A program made the position numbers and the translations under genes. Positions 1 through 8,134 of a DNA stretch of 64,000 bases are shown piece after piece. Under the pieces are notes generated by a model that worked only from the letters and a program-made list of their open reading frames with translations, ran no database searches and was not told the origin of the DNA. Position 1 is the stretch's first letter, and the number at the start of each line of letters is the position of its first letter. This DNA is from Verrucomicrobiaceae bacterium (GTDB lineage Bacteria > Verrucomicrobiota > Verrucomicrobiia > Verrucomicrobiales > Verrucomicrobiaceae), in NCBI GenBank assembly GCA_024232965.1, contig JACKQF010000001.1:806001-870000 (forward strand), given 5' to 3'.

Positions 1-1
1 T

Positions 2-253
2 AAGCCTGCTGCCCCCGTGATCCCAGCCCTGCAAACGGCAGCGCTAAGGCCGACAGGTCGTCACGCTCTCCCTGTGGAACTACCAGTGGATGGGGTAGCG
101 ACTCACTTTGTGAAACTGAAGGACAACGCCGTCGTCGAATTGCAGCTCAGCACGCCATGGCCCGCCGAGAAGATGGCATCCCTGATTGGGCTTGCGAGCG
201 GGTTGCTGGTGTGTGGATTGATCGCATGGGTGGGGCGGCGGTGGAGACGTTGA
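2..253 (+). CDS. 3' end of an unidentified membrane protein (partial)
   Basis: An open frame enters from the left edge and stops at 251-253. The last ~25 residues form one hydrophobic helix (ASLIGLASGLLVCGLIAWVG) ended by an Arg/Trp-rich tail, as in a C-terminal membrane anchor with a cytoplasmic end. The stretch before it is polar with no motif I recognise. A GTG at 17 could in principle start a 78-residue protein, but no ribosome binding site is seen and the frame is open upstream, so a truncated larger gene is more likely. Function unknown. Confidence 0.35.
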   Translation, partial: KPAAPVIPALQTAALRPTGRHALPVELPVDGVATHFVKLKDNAVVELQLSTPWPAEKMASLIGLASGLLVCGLIAWVGRRWRR

Positions 254-313
254 GGCGCATGGGGGTACACCGCCGCGCTTCTTGAGTGCGAGCGCTTGCC
301 CGCTCTGGGTGAT

Positions 314-438
314 GGCGCGCGACGCCAGCAGGGCTGGCTTTACCAAAGCGGCAGCAGGGCTTCCGCAGTCCAAAGGCGTGATGGAAGTGACCGCCCCACG
401 GAGACGGGCATGCTAAGCCCGTCAAGGCTGCGAATAAC
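314..438. repeat. Dispersed intergenic repeat, family A copy 1
   Basis: About 125 bp that recur at 3531-3654 with roughly 85-90% identity by eye. The shared core runs from GGCGCGCGACGCCAGCA through to the short palindrome ACGGGCATGCTAAGCCCGT and the word CGAATA. The two copies bracket the sulfatase pair in the same orientation. It behaves like a non-coding REP/MITE-like element; no transposase is present. Confidence 0.7.
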
Positions 439-506
439 CCTGGTGGTTGCGCCTCCTCTCCATCGCTCCCATCCGCCGCCGAAGTTCGCGTCAAGTTCCG
501 CTGGCC

Positions 507-1973
507 ATGGCTCGTTGTCTTCGGATGCGATTTTGGATTCTTTGTTTCTTGGGTTGGGTGAGCGGGGCGATGGCTCGACCCAACGTCCTCTTGATTGTTG
601 CGGATGATCTGGGATATGGCGAGACGAGTTGCCAGGGCGGCGATATCCCCACGCCGAACATTGATTCCATTGCGGCCAATGGAGTTCGTTTTTCGAGCGG
701 TTATGTGACCGCTCCCTTTTGCGCGGCCTCTCGTGCAGCGCTGATGACGGGGCGCTATCAGACGCGGTTTGGTTTTGAGTTCAATCCCATCGGTCCAAAG
801 AATGCGGATCCGGCCATTGGGCTACCTGTGGCGGAGAAAACGGTCGCGGATCGGTTGCGTGCCAGCGGTTACGCGACGGGTATCGTGGGCAAATGGCATC
901 TGGGTGGCACGGCTGCTTTTCATCCGGTGCGGCGAGGGTTCGATGAGTTCTTTGGCTTCTTGCACGAGGGGCACTACTACGTGTCGCCACCGTGGAAAGG
1001 GGTCACGACTTGGCTGCGACGCAAGGCGCTGCCGGATGGCGGGGAGGGGCGCTGGACCTCCCCCGATGGTCGCATTGTCTGGAGCACGCACATGGGCGGC
1101 AATGAGCCTGACTATGATGCGGACAATCCGCTGCTGCGTGTGAGTCAACCTGTCGAAGAGCGGCACAACCTCACGGATGCGTTTGGGCGCGAGGCAGAGG
1201 ACTTTATCCATCGCCATGCCAGCCAGCCGTTCTTCCTCTATCTCGCTTACAACGCAGTGCACAGCCCGCTCCAGGCTGAGGATAAGTATTTGAAGAAGTT
1301 CGCGCATATCGAGGACATCCAGCGGCGTATCTTTGCTGCCATGCTGGCGCACTTGGATGACAGCGTGGGCGGTGTGCTGAATCGGTTAAGGAAGGAAGGG
1401 ATCGAGGAGAACACACTGGTCTTTTTCATCAGTGACAATGGCGGCCCGACCAAGGAGTTGACCTCCAGCAATGCACCCCTGCGCGGCGGCAAAGGAGAGC
1501 TGTGGGACGGTGGCATCCGCGTGCCATTCATGATGCAGTGGAAAGGGCGTTTGCCCGCAGGCAAGGTCGTGGATCAACCGGTCATCAGCACGGATATCGC
1601 TGCAACGGCTGAGGCTTTAGGAGTCCTGCCTTTGGGCGTTCAGGAGAAAGGTGGTTCACAGAGATCGGCTCAAGCCTACACTCCAACAGACCGTGACGGC
1701 ATCGATCTTCTCCCTTATCTCACCGCAGAGACGATCAAGCTCCCCGAGCGCCCGTTCTACTGGCGGGTTGGGAACAAGGGAGCCCTGCGTCGTGGGGATT
1801 GGAAGGTCGTGCGCAATGGTGGCAAGGGCGCACCCGCCGCGTGGCAACTCTTCAATCTATCGAATGACATTGGCGAGGCGAAAGACCTCGCGAAGGAGCA
1901 ACCCCAGGTGCTGAGCGAACTGGTCGCCGCTTGGGATGGCCTGAATCACCAGATGGTGGAGGCGGCGTGGTGA
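507..1973 (+). CDS. Secreted arylsulfatase (type I sulfatase family)
   Basis: Hydrolyses sulfate esters, probably on sulfated polysaccharides outside the cytoplasm. After a signal peptide (hydrophobic WILCFLGWVSGAMA) comes the metal-binding N-terminal block with VADDLGYGE, then FCAASRAALMTGR, whose Cys at about residue 72 is the predicted formylglycine. The GKWHLGG block and the late ISDNGGP block are also typical. The usual C-x-P-S-R signature reads C-A-A-S-R here. The frame is open back to 447, but I place the start at ATG 507 (or ATG 525, just before the signal peptide) because the upstream residues are not signal-like. A second sulfatase follows 38 bp downstream, so the pair is probably cotranscribed. 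Substrate unknown. Confidence 0.9.
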   Translation: MARCLRMRFWILCFLGWVSGAMARPNVLLIVADDLGYGETSCQGGDIPTPNIDSIAANGVRFSSGYVTAPFCAASRAALMTGRYQTRFGFEFNPIGPKNADPAIGLPVAEKTVADRLRASGYATGIVGKWHLGGTAAFHPVRRGFDEFFGFLHEGHYYVSPPWKGVTTWLRRKALPDGGEGRWTSPDGRIVWSTHMGGNEPDYDADNPLLRVSQPVEERHNLTDAFGREAEDFIHRHASQPFFLYLAYNAVHSPLQAEDKYLKKFAHIEDIQRRIFAAMLAHLDDSVGGVLNRLRKEGIEENTLVFFISDNGGPTKELTSSNAPLRGGKGELWDGGIRVPFMMQWKGRLPAGKVVDQPVISTDIAATAEALGVLPLGVQEKGGSQRSAQAYTPTDRDGIDLLPYLTAETIKLPERPFYWRVGNKGALRRGDWKVVRNGGKGAPAAWQLFNLSNDIGEAKDLAKEQPQVLSELVAAWDGLNHQMVEAAW

Positions 1974-2011
1974 TTCCAGCCGCGGACTCGAAGTCTCGTC
2001 TCTCATCCATC

Positions 2012-3391
2012 ATGCGCACTGCAGTCACGATCATCCTTTGTCTCAGCTTCGCGATCTCGGTGGCGTGTGCTGAGCCACTCAATGTCCTCTTCATCGCCGT
2101 CGATGATCTGAATACCCAGCTCGGCTGCTATGGAGATGCGCGGGTGAAGACGCCGAACATCGATCGACTCGCAGCACGCGGTGTGCGGTTTGATCGCGCG
2201 TATTGCCAGTATCCATCCTGTGGTCCCAGCCGGGCATCTGTTTTGACCGGATTGCGGCCTGAGACGACGGGCGTGCTGAACAACAAGACGCGTCTGCGCG
2301 ACGCGCTGCCGGATGCGATGACGCTGCCGCAGTGGTTTCGGAAGCAGGGCTATCATGCGGCGCGGGTGGGGAAGATTTTTCATCAGGATGTGCCCACGCA
2401 CATCGGCACGGATGGCTTGGATGATGCGGAGTCCTGGGACGAGGTCGTGAACCCTCGTGGACGCGACAAGGACGAGGAGCATCTGCTCACAGTGCACACG
2501 CCTGACCTGCCGTTGCCGGACCAGATGGCCTATCTGGCTGCGGAGGGCACGGATGCGGAGCAGACGGACGGCATGGTGGCTGAGGCGGCGATCCGATTGC
2601 TGAGGGCGCATTCCGCGAAGCCGTTCTTCATCGCCGCAGGGTTCTATCGTCCGCATCTGCCGAGCATCGCACCGAGGCGCTGGTTCGATCTGTATTCGAT
2701 GGAGGAAACGATGCTGCCAAAGCTGCCTCTCGACTATCGACTCAGCCTTCCTGCGGCTGCGCTCTCCTCGACACCCGTGTGGCCGAACTTTGGCACGACG
2801 GAAAGGCAGGCTCGCGAATGCGTGTTGGCCTACCACGCGACGGTCAGCTTTGTCGATGCGCAGATCGGGCGGCTCTTGGATGCCTTGGACGAGCTCAAAC
2901 TAGCGGATCAGACGGTGATCGTTCTTTGGGGTGATCACGGGTTTCACTTGGGTGAGCATGGACTGTGGAGAAAGAACAGTCTGTTCGAGGAATCCACGCG
3001 GGCACCCCTGATCATCGCGGCCCCGGGAGTTGCGGGAGGTACAGCGTGCGTCAGTCCGGTGGAGTTCATCGACATCTTCCCCACCGTCGTCGCTGCTGCC
3101 GGCTTGCCGCAACCCCAGGGACTGGAAGGCGTGAGTTTGGAGCCCTTGCTGCGCGACCCAGCCGCGCCCCATGATCGACCGGCGAGAAGCATGGTGAGGT
3201 TTGGTGACGTGCCGGGGCGGACGGTGCGCAGCGCGCGCTGGCGATACACGGAGTGGGGCGTGGATGGCGCGGTGGGCCGCGAGCTCTATGACGAAATGGC
3301 GGACCCGAAGGAGATGCGCAATCTCGCGAACGATCCTGCGCAGGCGGCTCGGTGTGCAGAGATGAAGAAGCTGCTTTTGGGTGGGCGTTGA
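2012..3391 (+). CDS. Secreted sulfatase, iduronate-2-sulfatase-like
   Basis: Exported type I sulfatase. The start is set at ATG 2012 because a clean signal peptide follows (AVTIILCLSFAISVACA); the frame upstream of it is non-signal sequence overlapping the previous gene. The N-terminal metal block is FIAVDDLNTQLGCYG, as in iduronate-2-sulfatases, and the signature SCGPSRASVLTG gives the formylglycine Cys near residue 70. The later WGDHGFHLGEHGLWRKNS block matches the IDS-like subfamily. With the upstream arylsulfatase it may remove two kinds of sulfate from one glycan (inference). No formylglycine-generating enzyme gene lies in the window. Confidence 0.92.
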   Translation: MRTAVTIILCLSFAISVACAEPLNVLFIAVDDLNTQLGCYGDARVKTPNIDRLAARGVRFDRAYCQYPSCGPSRASVLTGLRPETTGVLNNKTRLRDALPDAMTLPQWFRKQGYHAARVGKIFHQDVPTHIGTDGLDDAESWDEVVNPRGRDKDEEHLLTVHTPDLPLPDQMAYLAAEGTDAEQTDGMVAEAAIRLLRAHSAKPFFIAAGFYRPHLPSIAPRRWFDLYSMEETMLPKLPLDYRLSLPAAALSSTPVWPNFGTTERQARECVLAYHATVSFVDAQIGRLLDALDELKLADQTVIVLWGDHGFHLGEHGLWRKNSLFEESTRAPLIIAAPGVAGGTACVSPVEFIDIFPTVVAAAGLPQPQGLEGVSLEPLLRDPAAPHDRPARSMVRFGDVPGRTVRSARWRYTEWGVDGAVGRELYDEMADPKEMRNLANDPAQAARCAEMKKLLLGGR

Positions 3392-3459
3392 GGGGTGGTA
3401 ATTCGCGTCCTGGTTTGGGCGCTGCGTTTGGGTCGTGAGCGGCTCTTCATTGGCGTGCC

Positions 3460-3494
3460 CATTCGCGAAGGGCCTTGGCAAGACCCTTTCCTTG
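3460..3494. repeat. Dispersed repeat, family C copy 1
   Basis: About 34 bp (core CGAAGGGCCTTGGCAAGA) repeated at 31020-31054 with only about three differences. Both copies are intergenic, downstream of a gene end. Small dispersed element of unknown origin. Confidence 0.6.
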
Positions 3495-3530
3495 GGGCTT
3501 TTCGTGGTTGGGCTTGAGCGTTGGGATGGT

Positions 3531-3654
3531 GGCGCGCGACGCCAGCACGGCTGGCTTTGCCAAAGCGGCAGCAGGGCTTCCGCAGTCCAAAGGCGTGCTG
3601 GAAGTGAGCGCCCCAAGGAGACGGGCTTGCTAAGCCCGTTGAGACAACGAATAG
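3531..3654. repeat. Dispersed intergenic repeat, family A copy 2
   Basis: Second copy of the element at 314-438. It carries the palindrome ACGGGCTTGCTAAGCCCGT at 3621-3639, able to form an 8-bp stem with a 3-base loop. Together with copy 1 it brackets the two sulfatase genes. Confidence 0.7.
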
Positions 3655-3702
3655 CCGGTGCGGGCTCACCGCTCTAGCGCCCCCTATGAGCGCCCTCGTC
3701 CG

Positions 3703-4896
3703 CTAGGCGCTGAGCCAGGACTGGATCGCGGCGATGACCTCGTTGCGCTGGGCGTCGGTCATCTCGCCGTAGATGGGCAGGCTGATGACTTCGTGGGCCA
3801 TTTGATGGGCGACTTCGCAACCGGTGCGTGAGCTGGCTGGGAGGTCAGCAAAGCAGGGCTGCTGGTCGAGGGTGAGGGGGTAGTAGATCTCGCAACCGAT
3901 GCTGTTCTTCACCAGGTGATCGCGCAGGGAATCGCGCTGGCCTTCGCCCAACACGCGCAGGGTGTATTGATTCCAGATGTGGCTGTTGTGCGCGTAAGCC
4001 ACGGGCAGCACGATGCGGGCGTTTTGGGCGGCCAGCGCGGCGCTCTGGGTGGCGGCACATTTGCAATGCGCGGGGTCTGCCTGGACGATGCCGTCGATCG
4101 CGCTCAGCGCCTGGGTGTAGGCGTTGGCATTGGCCTGGCGCTGCTGCGTGTAGGTGGCGTAGTGGGACAGCTTCACCTGGAGCAGGGCCGCCTGGAGCGT
4201 GTCCATGCGGAAGTTTGCGCCGATGTGATGGTGGTAATACTTGGGCTTGGAACCATGCACGCGCAGCACCTTGGCGCGTTCCGCCAGATCGTCGTCATTC
4301 GTCACGACCATGCCGCCATCGCCGAACCCGCCGAGGTTCTTGCTGGGGAAGAAGCTGTAGCAGCCAAACTCACCCATCGATCCGCAGGCGCGCCCTTTGT
4401 AGCGGGAGCCGATGGCTTGGGCTGCGTCTTCGATGATGAAGAGGCCATGCTCCTTGGCCAGCGCGAGGAGGGGATCCATATCGGCGCTCTGTCCAAACAG
4501 ATGCACGGGGATGATGGCCTTGGTTTTGGAGGTGATCTTGCGCCGCGTATCCGCCAGATCCAGGTTGAAGCAGACGGGGCAGATGTCGGCAAAAACCGGA
4601 ATGGCTCCCAGCCGGGACACCGCACCCGCCGTGGCAAAGAAGGTAAAGGCCGGGCAGATCACTTCATCGCCCGGGCCGATGTTCAGCGCCATCAGCGCCA
4701 GCAAGAGCGCATCCGTGCCGGAGGAGACGGAGATGCCGTGCTTCGCATCGACCATGGCGGCGACATCGCGCTCAAACACCTCGATCTCGGGGCCCATGAT
4801 GAAGCGTCCGGAATGCAGCACCTTGCTAAAGGCGGCTTGGAGTTCAGCTTCGAGGGGTAGGTTCTGGGCGTTGACGTCGAGGAGTGGGACGGACAT
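3703..4896 (-). CDS. DegT/DnrJ/EryC1-type sugar aminotransferase
   Basis: PLP-dependent enzyme that normally transfers an amino group to a nucleotide-linked keto-sugar for polysaccharide, LPS or glycoprotein glycans. The length of 397 residues is normal for the family. The substrate-binding block SGTDALLLAL is near residue 60, the EDAAQAIGS block is near 156, and the Schiff-base Lys is about residue 186 in SFFPSKNLGGFGDGG. It stands alone here, with no sugar-nucleotide genes next to it; rfbD lies 50 kb away. The exact sugar cannot be told from sequence. Divergent from the island that starts at 5650. Confidence 0.9.
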   Translation of the reverse strand: MSVPLLDVNAQNLPLEAELQAAFSKVLHSGRFIMGPEIEVFERDVAAMVDAKHGISVSSGTDALLLALMALNIGPGDEVICPAFTFFATAGAVSRLGAIPVFADICPVCFNLDLADTRRKITSKTKAIIPVHLFGQSADMDPLLALAKEHGLFIIEDAAQAIGSRYKGRACGSMGEFGCYSFFPSKNLGGFGDGGMVVTNDDDLAERAKVLRVHGSKPKYYHHHIGANFRMDTLQAALLQVKLSHYATYTQQRQANANAYTQALSAIDGIVQADPAHCKCAATQSAALAAQNARIVLPVAYAHNSHIWNQYTLRVLGEGQRDSLRDHLVKNSIGCEIYYPLTLDQQPCFADLPASSRTGCEVAHQMAHEVISLPIYGEMTDAQRNEVIAAIQSWLSA

Positions 4897-5099
4897 GAGG
4901 CAGGGGAATGCGGTGGGAGTTGGGACGGTAAGAAAAGGCGGAGCCTGTGCAAAGAGTCAGGGAGGCTCAAAAATGCAAGGTCAATGTGGCTGACCGTTCA
5001 CGACGATAGCCATGACCGGCGCACCCGCACCCATCGCCTGGATTCCCTCCGCCAGGACTGCCTACAGGCAGGGGAAGTCACGATTGAACCGCAAAACCG

Positions 5100-5262
5100 G
5101 AACGGATGGCCGCAAAAGAGCGCAGAGAGCGCAAAATCGATGAGTCTGCTGTCCTGATCGTCTCCCTCATCGGGTGCGACCGTTTAGGCCGATGCTTGGA
5201 TCTCAAACCTTTCTCTTTGCGATCTTTGCGATCCTTCGCGGCCAATACTCACTGTCTTGGCT
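5100..5262. repeat. Imperfect inverted repeat; includes family B repeat
   Basis: The left arm near 5103-5135 (GGCCGCAAAAGAGCGCAGAG) is roughly the reverse complement of the right arm near 5212-5262 (TCTTTGCGATCTTTGCGATC followed by CCTTCGCGGCC). The element could fold into a long hairpin. The right arm belongs to the same family as the repeats at 17301 and 19036. Confidence 0.6.
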
Positions 5263-5295
5263 CCACCAGTCGCCGCGGCTCAGCGTTTTCATAAT

Positions 5296-5337
5296 TTCAG
5301 CTTTTCAGCTTTTCAGTCTTTCAGCGTTTCAGCGCAT
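5296..5337. repeat. Short tandem repeat, TTTTCAGC-like units
   Basis: Four to five imperfect 8-9 bp units of the form CAGCTTTT/CAGTCTTT/CAGCGTTT in a row. Intergenic, no coding potential. Confidence 0.6.
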
Positions 5338-5649
5338 TGATGTTCTCAGTCACGGGCGCCATCTGTTTTCCTGTAGGAGGGTTCAGGTTCATGCTAGGGA
5401 TTAAACCATGCCAACCCCGCCTCTGGGAATTAAACTCGACTTTAAGAGGCATATTTTTTTGCATCAAATTCGGTTGCTACCGACCCCCATTTCCGGCTTT
5501 TTTTAGTTCTGGGTGCTTGCTCATTTCCACAGGAAATGCAAAGGGCCATCCCTGCCTAGCCTCACTTTTCAACCTACCGCACCCCATTCCCCTTGCCATT
5601 CCTAGCGCTCTCCGCTTTGATGGGAGCAGCCTCTCAAAGATTTCCCTGA

Positions 5650-7401
5650 ATGCCCAGACCATCGAAAGCTGCTAAGACCTCTACAAAGGACTCCACCGCC
5701 ACCATCGGCTTCGAGGCCAAGCTCTGGCTCGCCGCCGACAAGCTCCGCAACAACATGGACGCGGCGGAATACAAGCACGTCGTCCTCGGGCTCATCTTCC
5801 TCAAATACATCTCCGACACCTTCGAGGAACACCGCGCCAAGCTCCTTGCCGGGGAGGGTGACTACGCCGGGGCCAATCCCGAAGACCCGGACGAATACAA
5901 AGCCGAGAACGTCTTCTGGGTGCCCGCCGATGCCCGCTGGTCCCACCTTCAAGCCAACGCCAAGCAGCCCACCATCGGAAAAATCGTTGACGACGCCATG
6001 GTCGCCATCGAGCGCGACAACCCGCGCCTCAAGGGCGTTCTGCCCAAGGACTACGCCCGCCCCGGCCTCGACAAACACCGCCTCGGTGAACTCATCGACC
6101 TCATCGGCACCATCAGCCTCACCGCCGCCAGCGAAGGTGAAAAAACCCACCGCTCCGTCGATCTGCTCGGCCGCGTTTACGAGTATTTCCTCACCCGCTT
6201 CGCCAGCGCCGAGGGCAAGAACGGCGGCCAGTTCTACACGCCGAGTTGCGTGGTGCGCTGCCTCGTCGAGATGCTCGCCCCCTACAAGGGCCGCATCTAC
6301 GACCCCGCCTGCGGCTCCCGCGTCATGTTCGTCCAATCTATTAAATTCGTCGAAGCCCATGGTGGCACGGCCCAGCGCGATAGCGCTTCCTCTGAAAGCG
6401 AAGCCACTCTGCCGAGCCTGAGCGTAGCGAAAGCTCACGGCGGCAAGCTCGGCGACATCTCCATCTACGGCCAGGAATCGAACGCCACCACGCGCCGCCT
6501 CGCCATCATGAACCTCGCCATCCGCGGCATCGAGGCCGACATCGGCAAGGAGCACGCCGACACTTTCCGCAACGTCCAACATCCCGACCTTCGCGCCGAC
6601 TACGTCCTCGCCAACCCGCCCTTCAACGACTCCGACTGGTTCCGCAAGGACGACGACGTGCGCTGGCGCTTCGGCGTCCCGCCCAAGGGCAACGCCAACT
6701 TCGCCTGGGTGCAGCACTTCATCCACCACCTCGCCCCGCAGGGCATGGCCGGCTTCGTCCTCGCCAATGGCAGCATGTCCTCCAACCAGTCCGGCGAAGG
6801 CGACATCCGCAAGGCACTCATCGAGGCCGACCTCGTGGACTGCATGGTCGCCCTCCCCGGCCAGCTCTTCTACAGCACGCAGATCCCCGTCTGCCTCTGG
6901 TTCCTTACGAAGTCGAAGGGAGCGCGGACACTCCTGTCCGCCTCAGGGGAGAAAGAGCTCATCCGCGACCGGAAACGCGAGACTCTTTTCATCGATGCAC
7001 GAAAGATGGGCACGCTCATCGACCGCGTGCACCGCGAGCTTACTGAAGATGACATCGCCAAGATCACCGGCACTTATCATAGCTGGAAGCATGATGTCGA
7101 TGCCGTGCTGAAGGATGGCGAGGCACGCGGCATCATCTATGAGCTGGCTGCTGGCTATTCCGACATCCCAGGCTTCTGCAAATCCGCCACGACCGCCGAA
7201 ATCGCCGCGCACGGCCACGTCCTCACGCCTGGCCGCTACGTCGGCGCCGAGGAGGTCGAAGACGACGGCGAACCTTTCGAGGAGAAGATGCCGCGCCTCG
7301 TCGCCGAACTGCACGCCCAGTTCGCCGAGTCCGCGAAACTGGAGCAGAGCATTCGTAAGAATCTCGAATCTCTCGGATTCACATCCAATATACAATCATG
7401 A
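5650..7401 (+). CDS. hsdM: Type I restriction-modification DNA methyltransferase subunit
   Basis: The M subunit methylates adenine in the target set by HsdS and forms part of the restriction complex. An N-terminal helical HsdM_N-like part is followed by the N6-methyltransferase domain. The target-adenine motif NPPF is intact (VLANPPFNDSDWF, about residue 322). The SAM-binding motif near residue 218 reads DPACGSRVMF, where the family has DPACGSGGMF, so both glycines are replaced. There is a 26-residue insertion at 6367-6444 flanked by AHGG repeats, and a small palindrome-derived insertion near 6924. At 583 residues it is longer than most HsdM, and activity is doubtful. It starts at ATG 5650 and overlaps the next gene by 4 bp (ATGA). 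Confidence 0.9.
   Translation: MPRPSKAAKTSTKDSTATIGFEAKLWLAADKLRNNMDAAEYKHVVLGLIFLKYISDTFEEHRAKLLAGEGDYAGANPEDPDEYKAENVFWVPADARWSHLQANAKQPTIGKIVDDAMVAIERDNPRLKGVLPKDYARPGLDKHRLGELIDLIGTISLTAASEGEKTHRSVDLLGRVYEYFLTRFASAEGKNGGQFYTPSCVVRCLVEMLAPYKGRIYDPACGSRVMFVQSIKFVEAHGGTAQRDSASSESEATLPSLSVAKAHGGKLGDISIYGQESNATTRRLAIMNLAIRGIEADIGKEHADTFRNVQHPDLRADYVLANPPFNDSDWFRKDDDVRWRFGVPPKGNANFAWVQHFIHHLAPQGMAGFVLANGSMSSNQSGEGDIRKALIEADLVDCMVALPGQLFYSTQIPVCLWFLTKSKGARTLLSASGEKELIRDRKRETLFIDARKMGTLIDRVHRELTEDDIAKITGTYHSWKHDVDAVLKDGEARGIIYELAAGYSDIPGFCKSATTAEIAAHGHVLTPGRYVGAEEVEDDGEPFEEKMPRLVAELHAQFAESAKLEQSIRKNLESLGFTSNIQS
6367..6444. repeat. 78-bp in-frame insertion inside hsdM
   Basis: The family's conserved run FVEAHGG-KLGDISIYGQ is split here by 26 codons. 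The insertion is flanked by near-identical 12-bp words GCCCATGGTGGC (6355-6366) and GCTCACGGCGGC (6433-6444). It is Ser/Ala-rich, contains AGCGCGATAGCG/AGCGTAGCGAAAGC words, and keeps the frame. It looks like a small mobile repeat inserted with target duplication (inference). Confidence 0.55.
6924..6941. repeat. Palindromic element inside hsdM
   Basis: GCGGACACTCCTGTCCGC forms a 7-bp stem with a 4-base loop. It sits where HsdM proteins are not conserved (after WFLTKSK) and keeps the frame. Similar GCGGACA..TGTCCGC palindromes are common dispersed repeats in this phylum (from memory). Confidence 0.5.
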
Positions 7402-7820
7402 GCAATTCCGATCCCATCCGCTGGAAACAACGCCTCCAACAGTTCACCAAGGCTGAGAAGCGACTTTCCGATGCGCTCACCAACGGTTACGCAGTCTTGA
7501 GCCGCCTTGAACAAGAAGGAGTCATCCAACGATTTGAATACACGTTTGAGCTGGCGTGGAAGGTTCTGAAAGACCTCCTCTTTTACGAAGGATTCGACGT
7601 TAAATCACCACGTGAAGTCATCCGTCAGGCATTCGAATCGGAATACCTCAGCGAGGACGACACGGAGACGGCCCTAGATGCACTGGAGAAGCGCAATCTC
7701 CTCACCCACACCTACGAGGAGGCAACCATGTTGGAAGCTTTGGACCTCATTGAGAACCACTTCCAGCCCATGCTCAGCCGACTGCACAAAACATTGGAGA
7801 AAAAAGCCACTGAATCGTGA
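7398..7820 (+). CDS. HI0074-family nucleotidyltransferase partner (HepT-like)
   Basis: All-helical protein of 140 residues resembling the nucleotidyltransferase substrate-binding family (HI0074 type). Characteristic parts are RLEQEGVIQRFEYTFELAWKV near residue 35 and the DVKSPREVIRQAF block near 75. In relatives it pairs with a minimal nucleotidyltransferase, as it does here, and the pair is related to HEPT/MNT toxin-antitoxin modules. Its ATG overlaps the hsdM stop (ATGA) and its stop overlaps the next start (GTGA), so translation is probably coupled. I do not see a clear RX4-6H RNase motif of true HEPT toxins, so a toxic activity is not claimed. Confidence 0.82.
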   Translation: MSNSDPIRWKQRLQQFTKAEKRLSDALTNGYAVLSRLEQEGVIQRFEYTFELAWKVLKDLLFYEGFDVKSPREVIRQAFESEYLSEDDTETALDALEKRNLLTHTYEEATMLEALDLIENHFQPMLSRLHKTLEKKATES

Positions 7821-8134
7821 ACGACGGACTGAAGGACCAGCAACGCAGTGCGATCCTCCGGGTGTTGAACCAACATCCCAAGATCGATCGTGCAGTCTTG
7901 TTTGGTTCCCGAGCCATGGGAACATTTACCCCAACCAGCGACATCGACATTGCCTTATACGGCGACCTCACCCTGCGGGATCAGGCGAAGATTGCGGATG
8001 AACTGGAGCAGCTTTCGATTCCATACACCGTGGACCTCGTGCGGATGAAAACCGTGACTAGCCCGGAACTGCTGGCTCACATTAAGGAGCATGGAAAGGA
8101 CTGGAAGGCTCAAAGGCTGCGGAATGGCGGGTGA
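7817..8134 (+). CDS. Minimal nucleotidyltransferase (MNT domain)
   Basis: Small protein of 105 residues with the nucleotidyltransferase signature GSRAMG followed by SDIDIAL (about residues 30-47): the GS pair and the two catalytic Asp residues of the pol-beta fold. In MNT/HEPT-type systems the enzyme adds nucleotides to its partner. It begins at a GTG that overlaps the previous stop and ends inside hsdS, whose ATG lies 11 bp upstream of this stop. The tight packing ties it to the restriction operon. Confidence 0.85.
   Translation: MNDGLKDQQRSAILRVLNQHPKIDRAVLFGSRAMGTFTPTSDIDIALYGDLTLRDQAKIADELEQLSIPYTVDLVRMKTVTSPELLAHIKEHGKDWKAQRLRNGG

Larger units (their letters stand above)
4897..5649. other. 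Gene-free spacer before the defence island
   Basis: About 750 bp without a convincing gene. It contains the stem-forming repeat at 5100-5262, the CTTTTCAG tandem at 5296-5337, and an AT-richer part near 5440-5520 that could hold the promoter of the hsd operon. I could not define clear -35/-10 boxes. Short open frames here have no family resemblance. Confidence 0.5.

Noticed and set aside
4897..5649. Riboswitch or small RNA before the hsd operon
   Set aside because: The hairpins seen belong to dispersed repeats that also occur at 17.3 and 19.0 kb; no known riboswitch pattern was found.
5602..6729. 375-codon minus-strand frame
   Set aside because: Antisense to hsdM; the composition is typical of the complement of a GC-rich gene.
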